NCBI RefSeq assembly: GCF_042477335.2 | Contig: NC_091255.1 | Coordinates: 27,816,501 to 27,880,500, forward strand | Length of the DNA: 64,000 nucleotides | From: Ovis canadensis | Lineage: Eukaryota; Chordata; Mammalia; Artiodactyla; Bovidae | Direction of reading: 5' to 3' | Part shown: positions 19,180-39,139 of the stretch, one piece after another | Numbering within the stretch: position 1 is the stretch's first letter | How the letters are laid out: each line of letters starts with the position of its first letter | Position numbers and translations under genes: made by a program | The notes under the pieces: model-generated | Seen by the model: only the letters and a program-made list of their open reading frames with translations | Databases searched by the model: none | Told to the model about the DNA's origin: nothing

Positions 19180-20470
19180 TGTTAGGGGGAGCTGGGTGCC
19201 AGCAGGGAGCCAGCGTGAGGAATCCCGCCCATGGCAAAGGTCATGAGGAAGGAAGCTGGACAAAACGCAAAGGCGTGATCTGGCTTCAGGTGTTCCCCCT
19301 GGGTTTTCCTGAACATCTACCCCCCAAAACCAGAGTCTGCCTGCCTTATTGTACTGTGTTTTCCACTCTTTTGCCTCTAAAAGGAATTAACTTAGGGCTC
19401 CAGTTTACAGTCTCTTGCATATAAAAAGAATGTTTCAGCTCTAACCCCACTGATGGCTCTCTAACTTGCCCGACAGGTTCCCCGGGACTTTTTACAACTT
19501 GTGAATTGTTTATAGCCCCCCAACAGCGAGAGGCACAAAGCTTAAAGCATCTTAAAGATACAGAGCCTTTTCTAAAGAGCTAAAAATCATATCAACAGTG
19601 ATGGGTTTCACTGTTGACTCAATGACTGCTGCCAGGCCTCCATATTCTTTTTCTTTTAGGTACCTGAAGGATATTAATCAATGTAATTGGGATATAGAAA
19701 AAGGAATATAGTAGTTTTGATGTTAGCAACACTAGACTTTTGAGTTAATTACTTTTCTCTTTGTTAAAAATCACTGTACTTCTTTCATTGTTATGAATTG
19801 TTGTATCCTTGCTATGTAAGAATGTAACTTTATTTAGTGCTTTCTGAGAGTGGCACCAGACTTTGGGAAGAACAACACTGTTAGGGCCAATAAGTCTTCT
19901 GGTTGACAAACCCTTATCAAAAAAGGGCCGTAAAATGCTAATTGGCCTTCTGGCCAGAAGATGATATAAATCACCTAAGACTTGTATATACACCTAGGTG
20001 TGCAGAGAAAAAGCCTGGTCTCGACGAGAGTCAGGGCTGTTGACAATGCATAATTTTATATTATCCATTGATCTCTATGTACAAAAAAAAAGGGGTATAA
20101 AAGGCCTTTCTGGACAATAGAGGATGGGCCAGTCACTGGAAAGACTGATTTCCCCCGTGTGGTCTATTCTCCTTCTCTCCTTTTTAGGCTGAATTCCCAT
20201 CTGGAGCGGGGAGGCTCACCATGTCTACTTACTTGCCCCGGCTTCTAAGATCCGTGAGAGAGGGAGCCCAAGGTGGGGCACCCTCCGATATTCAAACGGG
20301 CACCGGTGGCCTACGTAGATGGTGCAAACTTCTTGTCCTGAAGTTTTATTGGTTTTCCACGTAAACCAAGTTATTCAGTCTCTTTTTTTCCACTAAATTT
20401 TCCTACTATACTATTATTTCCTAATCTTATATTTTTAAATAAATAAGATTTCCTCACCATGCCATCTCCC
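19180..20470 (+). mobile_element. Fossil LTR block, probably ERV2/ERVK type
   Basis: About 1.3 kb interrupts the sequence homologous to type-I intron 1. It has LTR-like features: a TG start near 19244, a ggtataaaaggcc TATA-like box near 20093, and downstream R/U5-like sequence. No internal viral sequence is seen. Absent from the type-I halves, so it inserted after the two halves separated. The copy at 39140-40430 is identical by eye, a result of the recent duplication. Exact ends and family are uncertain. Confidence 0.5.
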
Positions 20471-20635
20471 CTTTGCATTTCCCTGGATCCACTGGGGCTG
20501 GACCCCGGCAGGTGCTCCTGAACTGTGGGCTGCAGAGGGCTTCCTTCTGCACCTTTTGACTTCCAGTGTGGAGGCCCCATCACAGGATGCCTTGTTTAAA
20601 CCAGGGGTCCCCCACCTTCAGGTCACGTACTAGTG
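20471..20635 (+). other. Truncated type-II intron 1 with cut hAT remnant
   Basis: Type-II sequence resumes after the LTR (gtggaggccccatcacagg). The hAT target gtttaaac lies at 20594-20601 and the first bases of the element (caggggtccccc) follow, but the element is broken off at about 20635, where BovB sequence begins. Galectin exons 2-4 are lost from this half-unit. Confidence 0.6.
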
Positions 20636-21225
20636 TTGGTCCAAGGCTTCTTGGGATCCAAAATCACTGCAGGTGGTGACTGCAGCTATGAAGTTAAAAG
20701 ATGCTTGCTCCTTGGAAGGAAAGCTATGAAAAACCCAGACAGCATTTTAAAAAGCAGAGACATCACTTTGCCAACAAATACTCATAGTCAAAGCTATGGT
20801 CTTTCCAATAGCTATGTACAGATGTGAATGTTGGCCCATAAAGAAGGTTGACACCGGAGAACGGATGCTTTTGAATTGTGGTGCTGGAGCAGACTCTTTG
20901 ACAGTCCCTTGAACAGCAAGGAGATCAAACCAATCAAACCTAAAGGAAATCGACCTGGAATATGCATTGGAAGAACTTGTGCTGAGGCTGAAGCTCCAGT
21001 ACTTTGGCCACTTGATGTGAAGAGCCCATTCATTGGAAAAGGCCCTGATGCTGGGAAAGATTGGAGGCAGGAGGAGAAAGGGACAACAGAGGATGTGATG
21101 GTTAGATAGCATCACTGGCTCAATGGACATGAATTTGAGCAAGCTCCAGGAGATAGTGTAGTACAGAGGAGCCTGGCACGCTGCAGTCCATGGAGTTGCA
21201 AAGAGTCAGACACGACTTGACGAGT
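20636..21225 (+). mobile_element. RTE-BovB LINE, 3' fragment
   Basis: About 590 bp aligned with the BovB at the right edge (63545-64000). It encodes decayed C-terminal sequence around 20870-21100 (MWCWSRLFDSPLNSKE, compare LWCWRRLLKVPW). Its 3' end abuts the first bases shared by all type-I halves, so it marks the unit border. Confidence 0.85.
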
Positions 21226-21329
21226 GAATGGCAGCTTCCAAGTAGTCTGATGATGCCAAAGTGTCTTTGCTGGAACTCTAGCTGTCTCTGTGTCTCCCTG
21301 GGCTCTGAGAATTAAAAAAAAAAAAAAAC

Positions 21330-21790
21330 AAAACAGTATTTATTGAGTTATGGTTCAAGTAAACACATGGACTCTAGTCTGTTGGATGAGTTTTTATGTC
21401 GTAAACAGCTGTGTGACCATCATCCGGGTCAAGCTCCAGGACATTCCCAGCGCCCAGATGATTCCTCCGGGTTCCTCCCAGTTGGGGCCGCCATGGGCCA
21501 TCGCTTTTCTGACTGTTGTTGGATTATATCTAATAAAGACTCCCAGCCTGTGCTCACTCGTGCCTGGCTCCTGTGCGCAGCTGTGAGTGTCTCTGATGAT
21601 CGTGCCTATATCTTTGGCCCCTTTTTATTGCCAAGGCCTAGTCCATTGTGGTCACATCATCACTCATTTTTCCTTTCTGTTGCTCGTGGACAGCGTGATT
21701 CCAGTGTGGGGCTACGGTGAGTGAGGCTGTCATGCGTGCATGCATATGTTTTCATCTCTCTTGGGTAAATATCTAGAAGCAGAAGAGCCT
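21330..21790 (-). mobile_element. Old L1-type remnant (unit B)
   Basis: Counterpart of 240-700, after an A run near 21315. The next part, about 21790-22670, is the 5' flank of gene B and shows no gene. Confidence 0.4.
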
Positions 21791-23122
21791 GGACACAGTA
21801 GAGGCAGAAGACCCACGAACAAGTCTCCAACCCGCTTGCATTTTACACTCCAACCTGTACTGAATGAGAATTCAGTGATCTTTATCCCAGTAGATGAGGT
21901 GATGGTCCCCGTGTTCCTGGTGTCAAACAGGATTGCAAAGCATTTCCCCTTCTTTTCCTCCTTTCTGCTTCAACTGTGCCATCTGCCCCTTAAATCCAGT
22001 CACATTGTGGTTGATCTAGGAATGTAGTGGGGACGGAGGGTGGACGGAGGGTGGACAGAGGAGGCATGTGTGCTCAATCTATGGGAACATCTCAAATAAG
22101 TCAGTCTTTGCAAATTCTGGGGCACCGAGGCAAGCCCAAGAACAGAGAGAGGTGCAGACAGGTTCTCAGCCCCAGGGCACCGGCTCCACACTCAGTACCT
22201 ATAGGCCCCTCAGCTGCTTGTCCTGGCTGGACATGGGTCCCGTCTCTAGCACATGGTGGGGCCTACTTAATCTCCGCTAAGTCTGTTGTTGCTGTGTGTT
22301 TCCTCCCAAACCCCTTTCCGACAAAAGCTGATCCTGAGTCTGTTTCAGTCAAACATTTCCATTAACAAGGTACTGGAACCAATTAAAGAGAGTTTTCAAT
22401 ATATTGCCTCCAACTCAATGTCACTTGGAATATTCTATTATGTCTGAGATGTCTCTGATCCCCATTCTAAAGCCCTGAATCAAGAGAGAAGAGAGAGAAA
22501 TTCACAGAGAGGAGGGGTCAGAAGTTCCCGGGGCATCATTATGCACAAAGATAAGGGAACCTCCACCACCGGGTTTTCTATTTGCAAAATATTTCTTTTT
22601 ATATGATTGTGCTTTTAGGTGAGGAGTAGAATTTTAAAGGGGAGGAATACCTTCTGAAGAAGTGGAGTAGCCTTATATGGCTCAAGCTGCTGCTAGTGAG
22701 CTGTGTGACCTTGGATATGACCTGTAGATTCTCTGAGCCTTAGTTTCCCGGTCTGCAAAATGGGTATAACTAGGCCTTCCTGCAGCACTGCCACCCCATG
22801 TCCAGGCAGCGCCCCATCACACACACTGTTATCTGGACATGACGCTCAGGGGCAGCATCTTCCAGAAGCTGTGCATGTGGTGAGAATGTCTGAGCCTACG
22901 TGAACTATTCTGACTTGGGGTGGAGGGGAGGAGGAGAGCAGAGGGGAGAAGGCCCTGGGAGAGGAGCACCCACTTCTGTCCTCCGTCTTCCTCCCTACCT
23001 TTCTCCTTCCTCTAAACTGACTTTCTCCTCCTCCTGGCTCCTCCCCACTGAATAACAGTTAAATTGCATTGAATTCTGTATCTTGGTGAGTCATTCCTGT
23101 TGCAGAAGTCTACCTGGACAGC

Positions 23123-30796
<7,674 letters not shown>

Positions 30797-31305
30797 GTCA
30801 GACTCCACCCAGCACTCGTCCCCAGGGGCTTGGTGTGGGGCCCCGTCCCCTTGGGGGTCCTGCTGTTTGAACCCAATGTGCCAGCCAGTCTCGTCTCCAG
30901 GTGGTTCTGGGTTCACACCTCTGGCTGCCCCAGTCTGTCCTTCTGTCGCTGTCTCTGTCTGGGGCACCCGCTCAGGATCCTGGACTAGTAGGCTTCTTGT
31001 CTCTGTTACTCTCTGTCATCCCCCTGGTGAGAAGGCCCTGGGCTTCTTGAAAGAACTTGGAATCAAACTGAATCCAGCTCAGATCCCCGGCTCTGCCATT
31101 TTCATCGGCTGGGGAATCTTAGACAAGCGACTTCACCTCTCCCAGCCTTAGTCTCTTCACCTGTGGAGTTAGCATGACCAGCCACCCCACAGACCATTGT
31201 GTGAGTTCAATGAGACCATACACATCAAAGGGCACAGTATATCCTTTCCAAGGCCATTCCTGGGCTTATTTGACCTTCTCGTGTATTATAATTTTTGAAT
31301 GTGTT

Positions 31306-31560
31306 CTGCTAAGTCACTTCAGTCGTGTCCGACTCTGTGCGACACCATAGACGGTAGCCTATCAGGCTCCCCCGTCCTTGGGATTCTCCAGGCAAGAATA
31401 ACTGGAGTGGGTTGCCATTTCCTTCTCCAATGCATGAAAGTGAAAAGTGAAAGTGAAGTCGGTCAGTTGTGTCCGACTCCTAGCGACCCCATGAACTACA
31501 GCCCACCAGGCTCCATCGTCCAGGGGATTCTCCAGGCAAGAGTACTGGAGTGGGGTGCCA
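31306..31560 (-). mobile_element. BOV-A2 SINE, minus strand, units B and C only
   Basis: Dimeric BovA in reverse (gtgtccgactctgtgcgac, then a gaaagtgaaaagtgaaagtg linker, then gtgtccgactcctagcgac). Target duplications tttgaatgtgtt (31294-31305) and tttgagtgtgtt (31561-31572) flank it. The empty site is at about 10949 in unit A. Confidence 0.9.
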
Positions 31561-31683
31561 TTTGAGTGTGTTAGCAACATCTAAAAGGTCAGGACCAATT
31601 TTGCAAAATGAAAAGGTTCTGGAGTTGGATGGTGGTGACTTTTGCACAACCACAGGAGTGGACACTGGACTGTAGGCACACTC

Positions 31684-31885
31684 GTGTGTGTACCTGGTGG
31701 CTCCATCATGCCGGACTCTTCGCAACCCCATCGACTGGAGCCTGCCAGGCTCCTCTCTCCATGGAGCTTCTCCAGGCAAAAATACTGGAGTGGGTTGCCA
31801 GGCCCTCCACCAGGGGATCTTCCCAACCCGGGGATCAAACCCAGGTCTCCCACATTGCAGGTGGCTTCTTTACAGTCTGAGTTAG
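31684..31885 (-). mobile_element. Bov-tA SINE (unit B)
   Basis: Counterpart of 11069-11268. Confidence 0.85.
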
Positions 31886-32082
31886 TACACTGAAGATGGT
31901 CAATTTTACGTGATGTGCACTTCACCACTGTTTAGCAAAAGAGGTCAGGTAGATTTCTTCTTCCTCCTGAAGATGGAGAGGTCCCAGGAGACTGATTACC
32001 TCAAGGATGCTGACTAGAAAATTCCAGACTGGCTGATTAAGACTACATTCCTGGGGAAGGTCAAAGCTACAGTCAGGTCAGG

Positions 32083-33193
32083 TGTTACACCTAGGATTGG
32101 TGTCAGGGGCTTCAACAAAAGTGAGGCCATTTTGAACTTGTGGTTTTCTCTTTAACTTTGCCCCACTTTGTAGCAAAGTCTCAGCCTAACTAAGAGATAT
32201 AATCAGAATGTAAGGCATGAGCATCACTCTCAGTACCGATGTAGAGTCCCCACAGCTTTGTTCACCCTTGGTGTGGTCTCCATGGCCATGACCGTTTGCT
32301 TAATCCCTCTGACATGTGTCACCCAGCAGGACCCTGTGGGGGCATCCTGGGACAGCCCTCTGACCCATGAGGGTTATAAACCTTCAGCCTCCTAGGCCTT
32401 CCCCAAGTTCCAAGGATAAAATTGAAGTGAGCAAATGCAGAAGCAAAGGGTAACAGTCAAGCAAAACAAAGTGATAATAGGTTAACCATTAATCAGCATC
32501 AAGGACCTTTAGTTCCTCCTCAAGAGCTATAGGGAGAAGGCAACCGCACCCCACTCCAGTACTCTTGCCTGGAAAATCCCATGGACAGAGGAGCCTGGTG
32601 GGCTGCAGTCCATGGGGTCGCTAGGAGTCGGACACGACTGAGAGACTTCACTTTCACTTTTCACTTTCTTGCACTGGGGAAGGAAATGGCAACCCACTCC
32701 AATGTTCTTGCCTGGAGAATCCCAGGGACGGGGGAGCCTGGTGGGCTGCTGTCTATGGGGTCACACAGAGTCGGACACTACTGAAGTGACTTAGCAGCAG
32801 CAACAGAAGCAAGAGCTATCGACAGTATTCTGAACCAAATTCTTGATGCTGTTTTACAGATATGTAATCCGCTACCATGTTGAAGATGTTCACTGTATAT
32901 TGCTTACACGGTCATAGAACCCAGAAGCTTGATGATATGTCTCCCGATTACGTCACCACCAACCAATCAGAAGACATCCTTGAGCTGATCACACACCCCT
33001 CACCCTCACCCTTACCCTGTGTTTAAGACCATTTCCCTGAAAGTCATCGTGGAATTTGTTGGTTTTTAAGCTGCCTGGGCTCCTTGCCTGGAACCTGCAA
33101 TAAATGCTGCGCTTTCCTTCATCATAACGCTGTGTCAGTAGGTTGGTTTTACTGTGCGTGGATGAGTCGTACTGAGTGGAAGTAAACCTAATA
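32083..33193 (+). mobile_element. Fossil solo LTR, ERV1 type (unit B)
   Basis: Counterpart of 11467-12599, with the BOV-A2 insertion at 32531-32810. No internal viral sequence. Confidence 0.55.
32531..32810 (+). mobile_element. BOV-A2 SINE inside the LTR (unit B)
   Basis: Flanked by aagagctat on both sides, as in unit A. Confidence 0.9.
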
Positions 33194-34340
33194 GTGATGG
33201 ATGGACTGGAAATTCTGATGATACATTCAGCTGAAAGATTCCTTTCTTTAGCAATGTATGGGGGGTTACAGAGTGGGGCTTTATCTTTCCTAGTCAGTGG
33301 CAGAGAAAAAGAAAGGAAAAGAAGGAGAAAGGGTGTCATGTTTAGTTAAAGTGTGAAGACTTGATCCGTTCTCTCGAGCCCAGGCAGCCAACCTGAACGT
33401 CATCTACTGCGCTTCATCCTAACTTTGATTCTGGTCTCCATCACTTGGACAGGACCAGGTGCCATGCGGGGTCTTCTTCAGTCCTGAGACATATATCCAG
33501 GATTCAAGAGCTTGACTGTCATCCATGCAGTTGGGATGATCTGGTACCGTCCCTCTCAAGGAGATTAAAGGGAAGTTTTTGCTCTTAGTGATTCCAAATC
33601 AGAAGGTAGAAGATAACTGGGAGTGAGTTTGGTGAGTTGTAGTCAGACTAAGTGCCCTCCAAGCCTCAGCTCACCCAGTGCTCACGACAGTCATATCAAA
33701 GGAGGCCCTTGATTAGCTCCATCTCACAGATGAGGAAAGACCGAAAATTAGAGAGTGCAGGGGAGCCAAGGTTGCCGCCCCTAAATGTGTCACTTTGGCC
33801 TGAGTATTCATTTAGGCTGATTCTTCTCTAGAAACTGAAGACACAAAATTTTTCCTTTACCTCCTCCTCAACACGGGGTCACAAAGAGTCGGACATGACT
33901 GAGCGACGGAACTGAACAACTGCAGCAAAGAGCGCAGACAAAGGACCTGTTGTAGCAATAGAGCCGCGAGCAGTGATATTTACAAAAGAGCACACTGAGG
34001 TGTGGAGATCAGAGTCCACTCTGCACCCAGCAAACACGACATACCAAACACTGACTTTTCTGTGAGTAGCCTTCGTCATCTTTGAAGTCCCAAACCATTG
34101 CCCTCAACGTCCTCTTGTGACTTTAGCTAGAGGTGGTATTTAAAGTGATGGTTTTGACCATTTTCGTGGGTAGTTCCCCTGGGTCTCTCCTATGTGTGCA
34201 AGTGTTACTATACCTTTGTTAGATTGTTTTCCTTTTATTGTGTCTCGTGTCAATCTGATCTTAGACCCGCCAGAAGAACCTAGAAGGGTAGAGGAAAACT
34301 TCTTCATTCCCCAACATTCATGTTGTAACTTGTGGCACAA
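33194..34340. other. Inter-gene stretch with empty L1 site
   Basis: No gene seen. The single copy of taaagtgatggtttt at 34141-34155 is the unoccupied target of the unit A L1. A BovA tail piece lies near 33875-33925. Confidence 0.7.
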
Positions 34341-34349
34341 TTCACTTCC

Positions 34350-34830
34350 TTTTTAGGGCTAAACCATATTGCATTGTATGTATAGACCTCATTTTGTTTA
34401 TCTAGCCATCCATCCATAGACACCAGTGTTGCTTCTATCTCTTGGCTATTGTAAATAATACCAGGTACATGGGTGTACACATCTCTCTTCAAGCCTCTGC
34501 TTTCAGTTCTTCAGGCTATATAGCCAGACATGGAATCGCTGGCAGTGGTAAGTTGCTTTGGTTGTGTCTGACTTTTTGCGACCCTGTGGCCTGTTGCCTG
34601 CCAGGCTCTTCTGTCCATGGGATTCTCCTGGCAAGAGTACTGGAGTGGGTTGCCATGATCTTCTCCGGGGGATCTTCCTGACCCTGGGATCAAACCCAGG
34701 TGTCCTGCATTGCAGGCAGATTCTTTCCCATCTGACCCAGACGTGGAATTGCTGGACCAGATGGTAACTCTGTGTTTAGTTGTTAAAGGAACATCCATAC
34801 TGTTTTGTAGGGTCGATCTAAGACTATGCA
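34350..34830 (-). mobile_element. Old L1 remnant with Bov-tA at 34543-34739
   Basis: Counterpart of 14390-14870. The SINE inside is minus strand with the same flanking duplication (gacatggaatcgctgg / gacgtggaattgctgg). Confidence 0.7.
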
Positions 34831-37715
34831 TAGTGATGCTCTCTGTTCAGGATGCCGGTGGCACCCACATGGGTCTTTACTACTCATGGGAGCCCCAAAG
34901 ACATTAGGGCAGCTGGAGGTAGTACTGTGGCCAGATGGGCCCCTGTGGTCCTTATCACGACTTCAAGACACAGCTCAGCAACAACCATTGGGTAGCTTTG
35001 AAAAAAATGAGGATTATTTCTCTCAAGCCCTAAGGGCCACATAGCACAGTGGCCAGTGGGAAGGAGGGGGTGAGAGCACAGGTTGGGGTTCCGCTTTTAT
35101 TGGGATCCAAATGTAGGGTGGTTACGCAGGAACCAGGGGGCAGGAAGCAACATGTGGGGTCACTCAAACAGTTTTCTAGGTTGCCCAGGGTTTCCTAGAA
35201 AGGAGAACTTGATGGATGGGGCAAGTGTGGTGGCTTATCTAGAAGCTGTCACACAGCCCGGCACCATGTTTACAAAAGATGAGTGTCTTCGAAATGGACA
35301 CTTTAGCAATCAGGAGCTTAATGCCAGCCTCTTAGGGTCAAGCACGTACACTGTGTTTCCCATCACAGCCTCACCGTGTAGCATCCCACCAACAGCACAA
35401 AAGGCCTCCTTTCTCCTTGTCCTCATCCACACTTGTCAGGTTCTGGCTTTTGAGAGGGTGAGGTGGCCGACACATTCAAAACAGATCCCATGGTCTACAG
35501 TGCAGAGAACAGAGAATCTCAGACAAGTGTCTGGGCTTTAAATAACGGAGCTTGAGGGCTGCCTCTCACCTCAAGCCAGGTCCTGGGCAAGGGTCGCAGT
35601 GACTGCACACACGGTGACGCCAGGTTGCGGAGGTCAGCTGTGCCAGCCACTGGGTCTTAGAGACACCTCCTTACGGCCTTTATTCATCCAAAAACCCACT
35701 GGCCTTTGGGTTTTCAGTAGGCCTTCCCTACAGAGCTGGAGCAGAGGCCCCTGGGCTCTCCTTTTTGGGCTGGTCTCACTGTGACTCACTTCCAAATCAC
35801 CTGGAGATGTCACAGTGCATGTCCGCTTGACCTCGAGCTGTCCCTGTTTCTCCCTGGGCTCTGAGAGTTTTGGGGTAGTTTCTAAATTTTTAAAAGTTCA
35901 CTCACTTATTTCATTTTCCTTTGTCTGTGCTTATTCTTTGTTGCTTTCACTGGCTTTCTCTAGTTTCAGCAAGTGGGGGCTTCTTCAGTGCCACGTATGG
36001 TTTCTTATTGCTGAGCCTGGCTTAGGGGTGTGGGATTCAGTATTTACGGCAAGTGGCCTCCAGAACCTAGGCTCAGTAATCGTGGCACCACATGTGGAGT
36101 CTCCCAGGACCAAGGATCAAACCCACCTTCTCTGCATGGTGAGGTGGATTCTCACGCACTGTGCCACTGCACTTGGCCTGTGGTGTTCTTTAAACAGTAC
36201 TTTATTGAGGTGCGGTCCATGTAAACACACAGACCCTAGTCTGTGCTGGATGAGTTTCTATGCTGTAAACAGCTGTATGACCACCATCCAGGTCAAGCTC
36301 CAGGACATTCCCAGCACCCAGATGACTCCTTCGGGTCCCTCCCATGTGGTGCCCCTCATAAGCCATTGCTTTTCTGACCCGTTTCTGGATTTTCTGTGAT
36401 CAGAATGCTCCCAGGGTGTGCTCACTTGTGTCTGGCTCTTGTGCTCAATGGTGAGGTTCACTGAAGACCTTGCCTTTATCCTCAGTCCCATTTTCTTGCT
36501 GAGGGCTAGTCCATAGCAGGCGATTCCCAGGTGGCTCAGTAGTAAAGCATCTGCCTGCCAGTGCAGGAGACCCAGGAGACATGGGTTGGATCTCGGGGTT
36601 GGGAAGATCCCCTGGAGGAGAGAATGGCAACCTGTACCAATACTCTTGCCTGGATAAATCCACAGGCAGAGGAGCTTGATGGGCTATAGCCCAAGGGTTT
36701 GAAAGAGCATTCACTGTTCCCCTTCTCCTGTATTAAACAGTGGTGTTTCCAGTGAGGGGCTGTGACGAGTGAAGCTGTTAAGCACATGTACATCTGTTCT
36801 GATCTCTCTTTGGCGAATATCTAGGAGCAGAGGAGCCAGGACATAGGAGAGGTAGAGGGTTAACTTTATTATAATCCACCAAGTTTCCAACGCTGTTGTA
36901 TTTTGACTCCAACCTGTGGTGAATGAGTTCCAGTTGCTTCCTATTCCAGTCAATGAGGAAAAATTTCCCGTATCCCAGGTTTTGAAGAGGATTGCAAAGA
37001 ATCTCTCCTTCTTTTCCCCCTTTTTGTTCCAGGTATGTCATCTGCCCCTTAAATCCAGTCATATTCTAGTTGACTCAGGAATCTAGTGGGGATGGAGGGT
37101 GGAGGGAGGAGGCAAGTGGGCTCCGTCTATGAGAACATCTCAGAGAAGTCAGCCTTTGCAAATTCTGAGAACCCAGGCAAGAGCCAGAAGGGAGAGAGGT
37201 GCAGACCTGTGTGTGGCCCTGGGGCACCTGCTCCCCTGCTCCCCACTTGGTGCCTGTAGGACCCTCAGCTGCTCGTCCAGGCTGCACCCCAGGGCCCCCT
37301 CTCGAACAAAGAGCGGGGTCCCGCTTGACATCAGGTAAGCTATGCGTTTCCTCCCTACCCCACTTTGCTACCCAGCTGATCCTAGTCTCTGTTTTAGTCA
37401 ATCATTTCCTTTAACAAGGTGCTGGAGCCAATATGAGACATTTATTCCACACAGTGACCCACCTCCATGTCATTCAGAAAGTTCTAGAATGTCTAAATCT
37501 TCTCCGCTCCCAGTCTAGAGCCCAGAAGGAAGGGAGAGAAGAGAAAAGAAGGGAGAGAGAAATTCTTAGAGAGCAGGGATCAGAAGCTCCTGGGGCATCA
37601 TTAAACACAATGATAAGGTACCTTCATGATAAGGTTTTCTATTCATATTTATAAAATATTTCTTTCCATCTGATCATATATTGATTTGTTTTTCTTTTCT
37701 CTCTCTCTCTCTTTT
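34831..37715. other. Inter-gene region and type-II 5' flank (unit B)
   Basis: Holds a CHR SINE (minus, about 35905-36190), a Bov-tA (plus, about 36521-36712) and the flank of the type-II exon 1. No gene recognised. B and C differ here more often than in the rest of the unit. Confidence 0.55.
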
Positions 37716-37830
37716 CTGACTGCACCATGCTGTATGCCTGTTCTTAGTTCCCTGACCAAATATTGAACCCATCCCCCCTGCAGTGGAAACACAGAGTCAT
37801 CACCACTAAACCACCAGGGAAATCCCTCCA
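37716..37830 (-). mobile_element. CHR/tRNA SINE, short (unit B)
   Basis: Counterpart of 17755-17870. Confidence 0.65.
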
Positions 37831-38434
37831 TTACTAGGTTTTTATGTGAGAAATAGAATTTTAGAGGGAATATATCCCTTTTTGAAGCCCCAAGAAGGCA
37901 CATATGGCTCAGGCTATCACTAATGAACTGTATAACTTTTGGAATGACCTTTAAACACTCTGAGCCTCAGTTTCCCTATCTGGAAAATGGGTATAACCAG
38001 GCCTTCCCAGCACAACCTCCACCCCATGCACCAGTAGCACCCAGCTGCCCGGGCCCCACCAAGCAGCTCTGTTTCTCTCTGGACCCTCAAGAGACAGCCA
38101 CGTTCTCAGGAACAGTGACGTCTAGAAGCTCCCTGCAGTATGAGTGTGGTCAGGATCTCTGAGCCGACATGAACCTCTATGCACTATTGGATCTCAGTGC
38201 AGATCACAGGAGGCCAGCAGAGGGGAAAGGGCCCTGGGTGAGGAGCACCCACTTCCACCCTCTCCTCCCCTCCCTGCCTTTCTCCCTGTTTCTAAACCTA
38301 CATCATCTCCTGGATCCTCCCCCACTGGGTAACAGTCCAGTTGCTTTGGTTTCTATACGTTTTTAAGTTCTCCGGGCGCAGTGGTCTTCCTGGCCAGTGT
38401 GTAAAGTGACAGTGCCCACAGAGGCGGTGGAGAG

Positions 38435-38473
38435 ATGGCCTTCAGGGACACCCAGTCTACTTACAGACACCAG
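38435..38473 (+). pseudogene. Type-II galectin exon 1, decayed (unit B)
   Basis: Reads MAFRDTQSTYRHQ from a canonical ATG, closer to galectin-9 (MAF) than the unit A and D versions (MALVDTQ). The donor is still GG (cagggagttcc). It lies in a short patch of differences that looks like gene conversion. Exons 2-4 are absent downstream. Confidence 0.65.
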
Positions 38474-39139
38474 GGAGTTCCAGGGCTGGGGGTGGGGTGC
38501 GTCCCAGTGGACAGGAAGCAGCTCTGGGGCTCTAAGAAAACAACTCCTGCGGTGAGAGAGGAGGGGAGCAGCAACCTGAAAAGAACACGGAAGGGCAGAC
38601 CAGCTTCTCCGTGACCATCTCCTGGGTGCTGCTCAGGACTGCAGCGGGTGAGCATCCCCAGGATTCCTGCATCTGACAAACGTTTCCTGAGCTCACGGTG
38701 GGTGCCTCCACTGTTCTAAGTAAGAACTGGGAAAATGATGATTGTTTTGCATGAAGGGAGCAGGGCTTCTGGGGTGGGTAACAAGCCAGCATGGCGGCAA
38801 GGGACATACTCTAAAGATGGCCTCTCTGTGCCGAACCATTTACTAGCTGGATGACCTCAAGCAAGTTACTGTCCCTCTCTGGGCCTCAGTTTCTGTATCT
38901 ATATAATGGGGTTAATCCTGGAGTCACTGCCCAGATCTGGGGGAAAGACGAAGTGAGCTTGAATGAAGATTGAGAGAGCTTGAGTTGTGTCTGTCCCACT
39001 GCAGGAACTCTGAAAGTGTTTAGGGTTGTTAAGAGACTGGGCGCAGCAGAGAAGGCCTCCTGAGGAGGTGTCAGCTCTCTGAGGGGCAAGAGAGCAAGGC
39101 AGGGCAGGTCAAGGGAGTTTGAGAAGGGGCCATCTCAGG

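Noticed and set aside
19180-20470. Full provirus
   Set aside because: Only LTR-like sequence is seen; no internal gag, pol or env resemblance in the window, so it is described as a solo LTR fossil.
20747-21142. 131-aa minus-strand frame
   Set aside because: Antisense of BovB 3' sequence.
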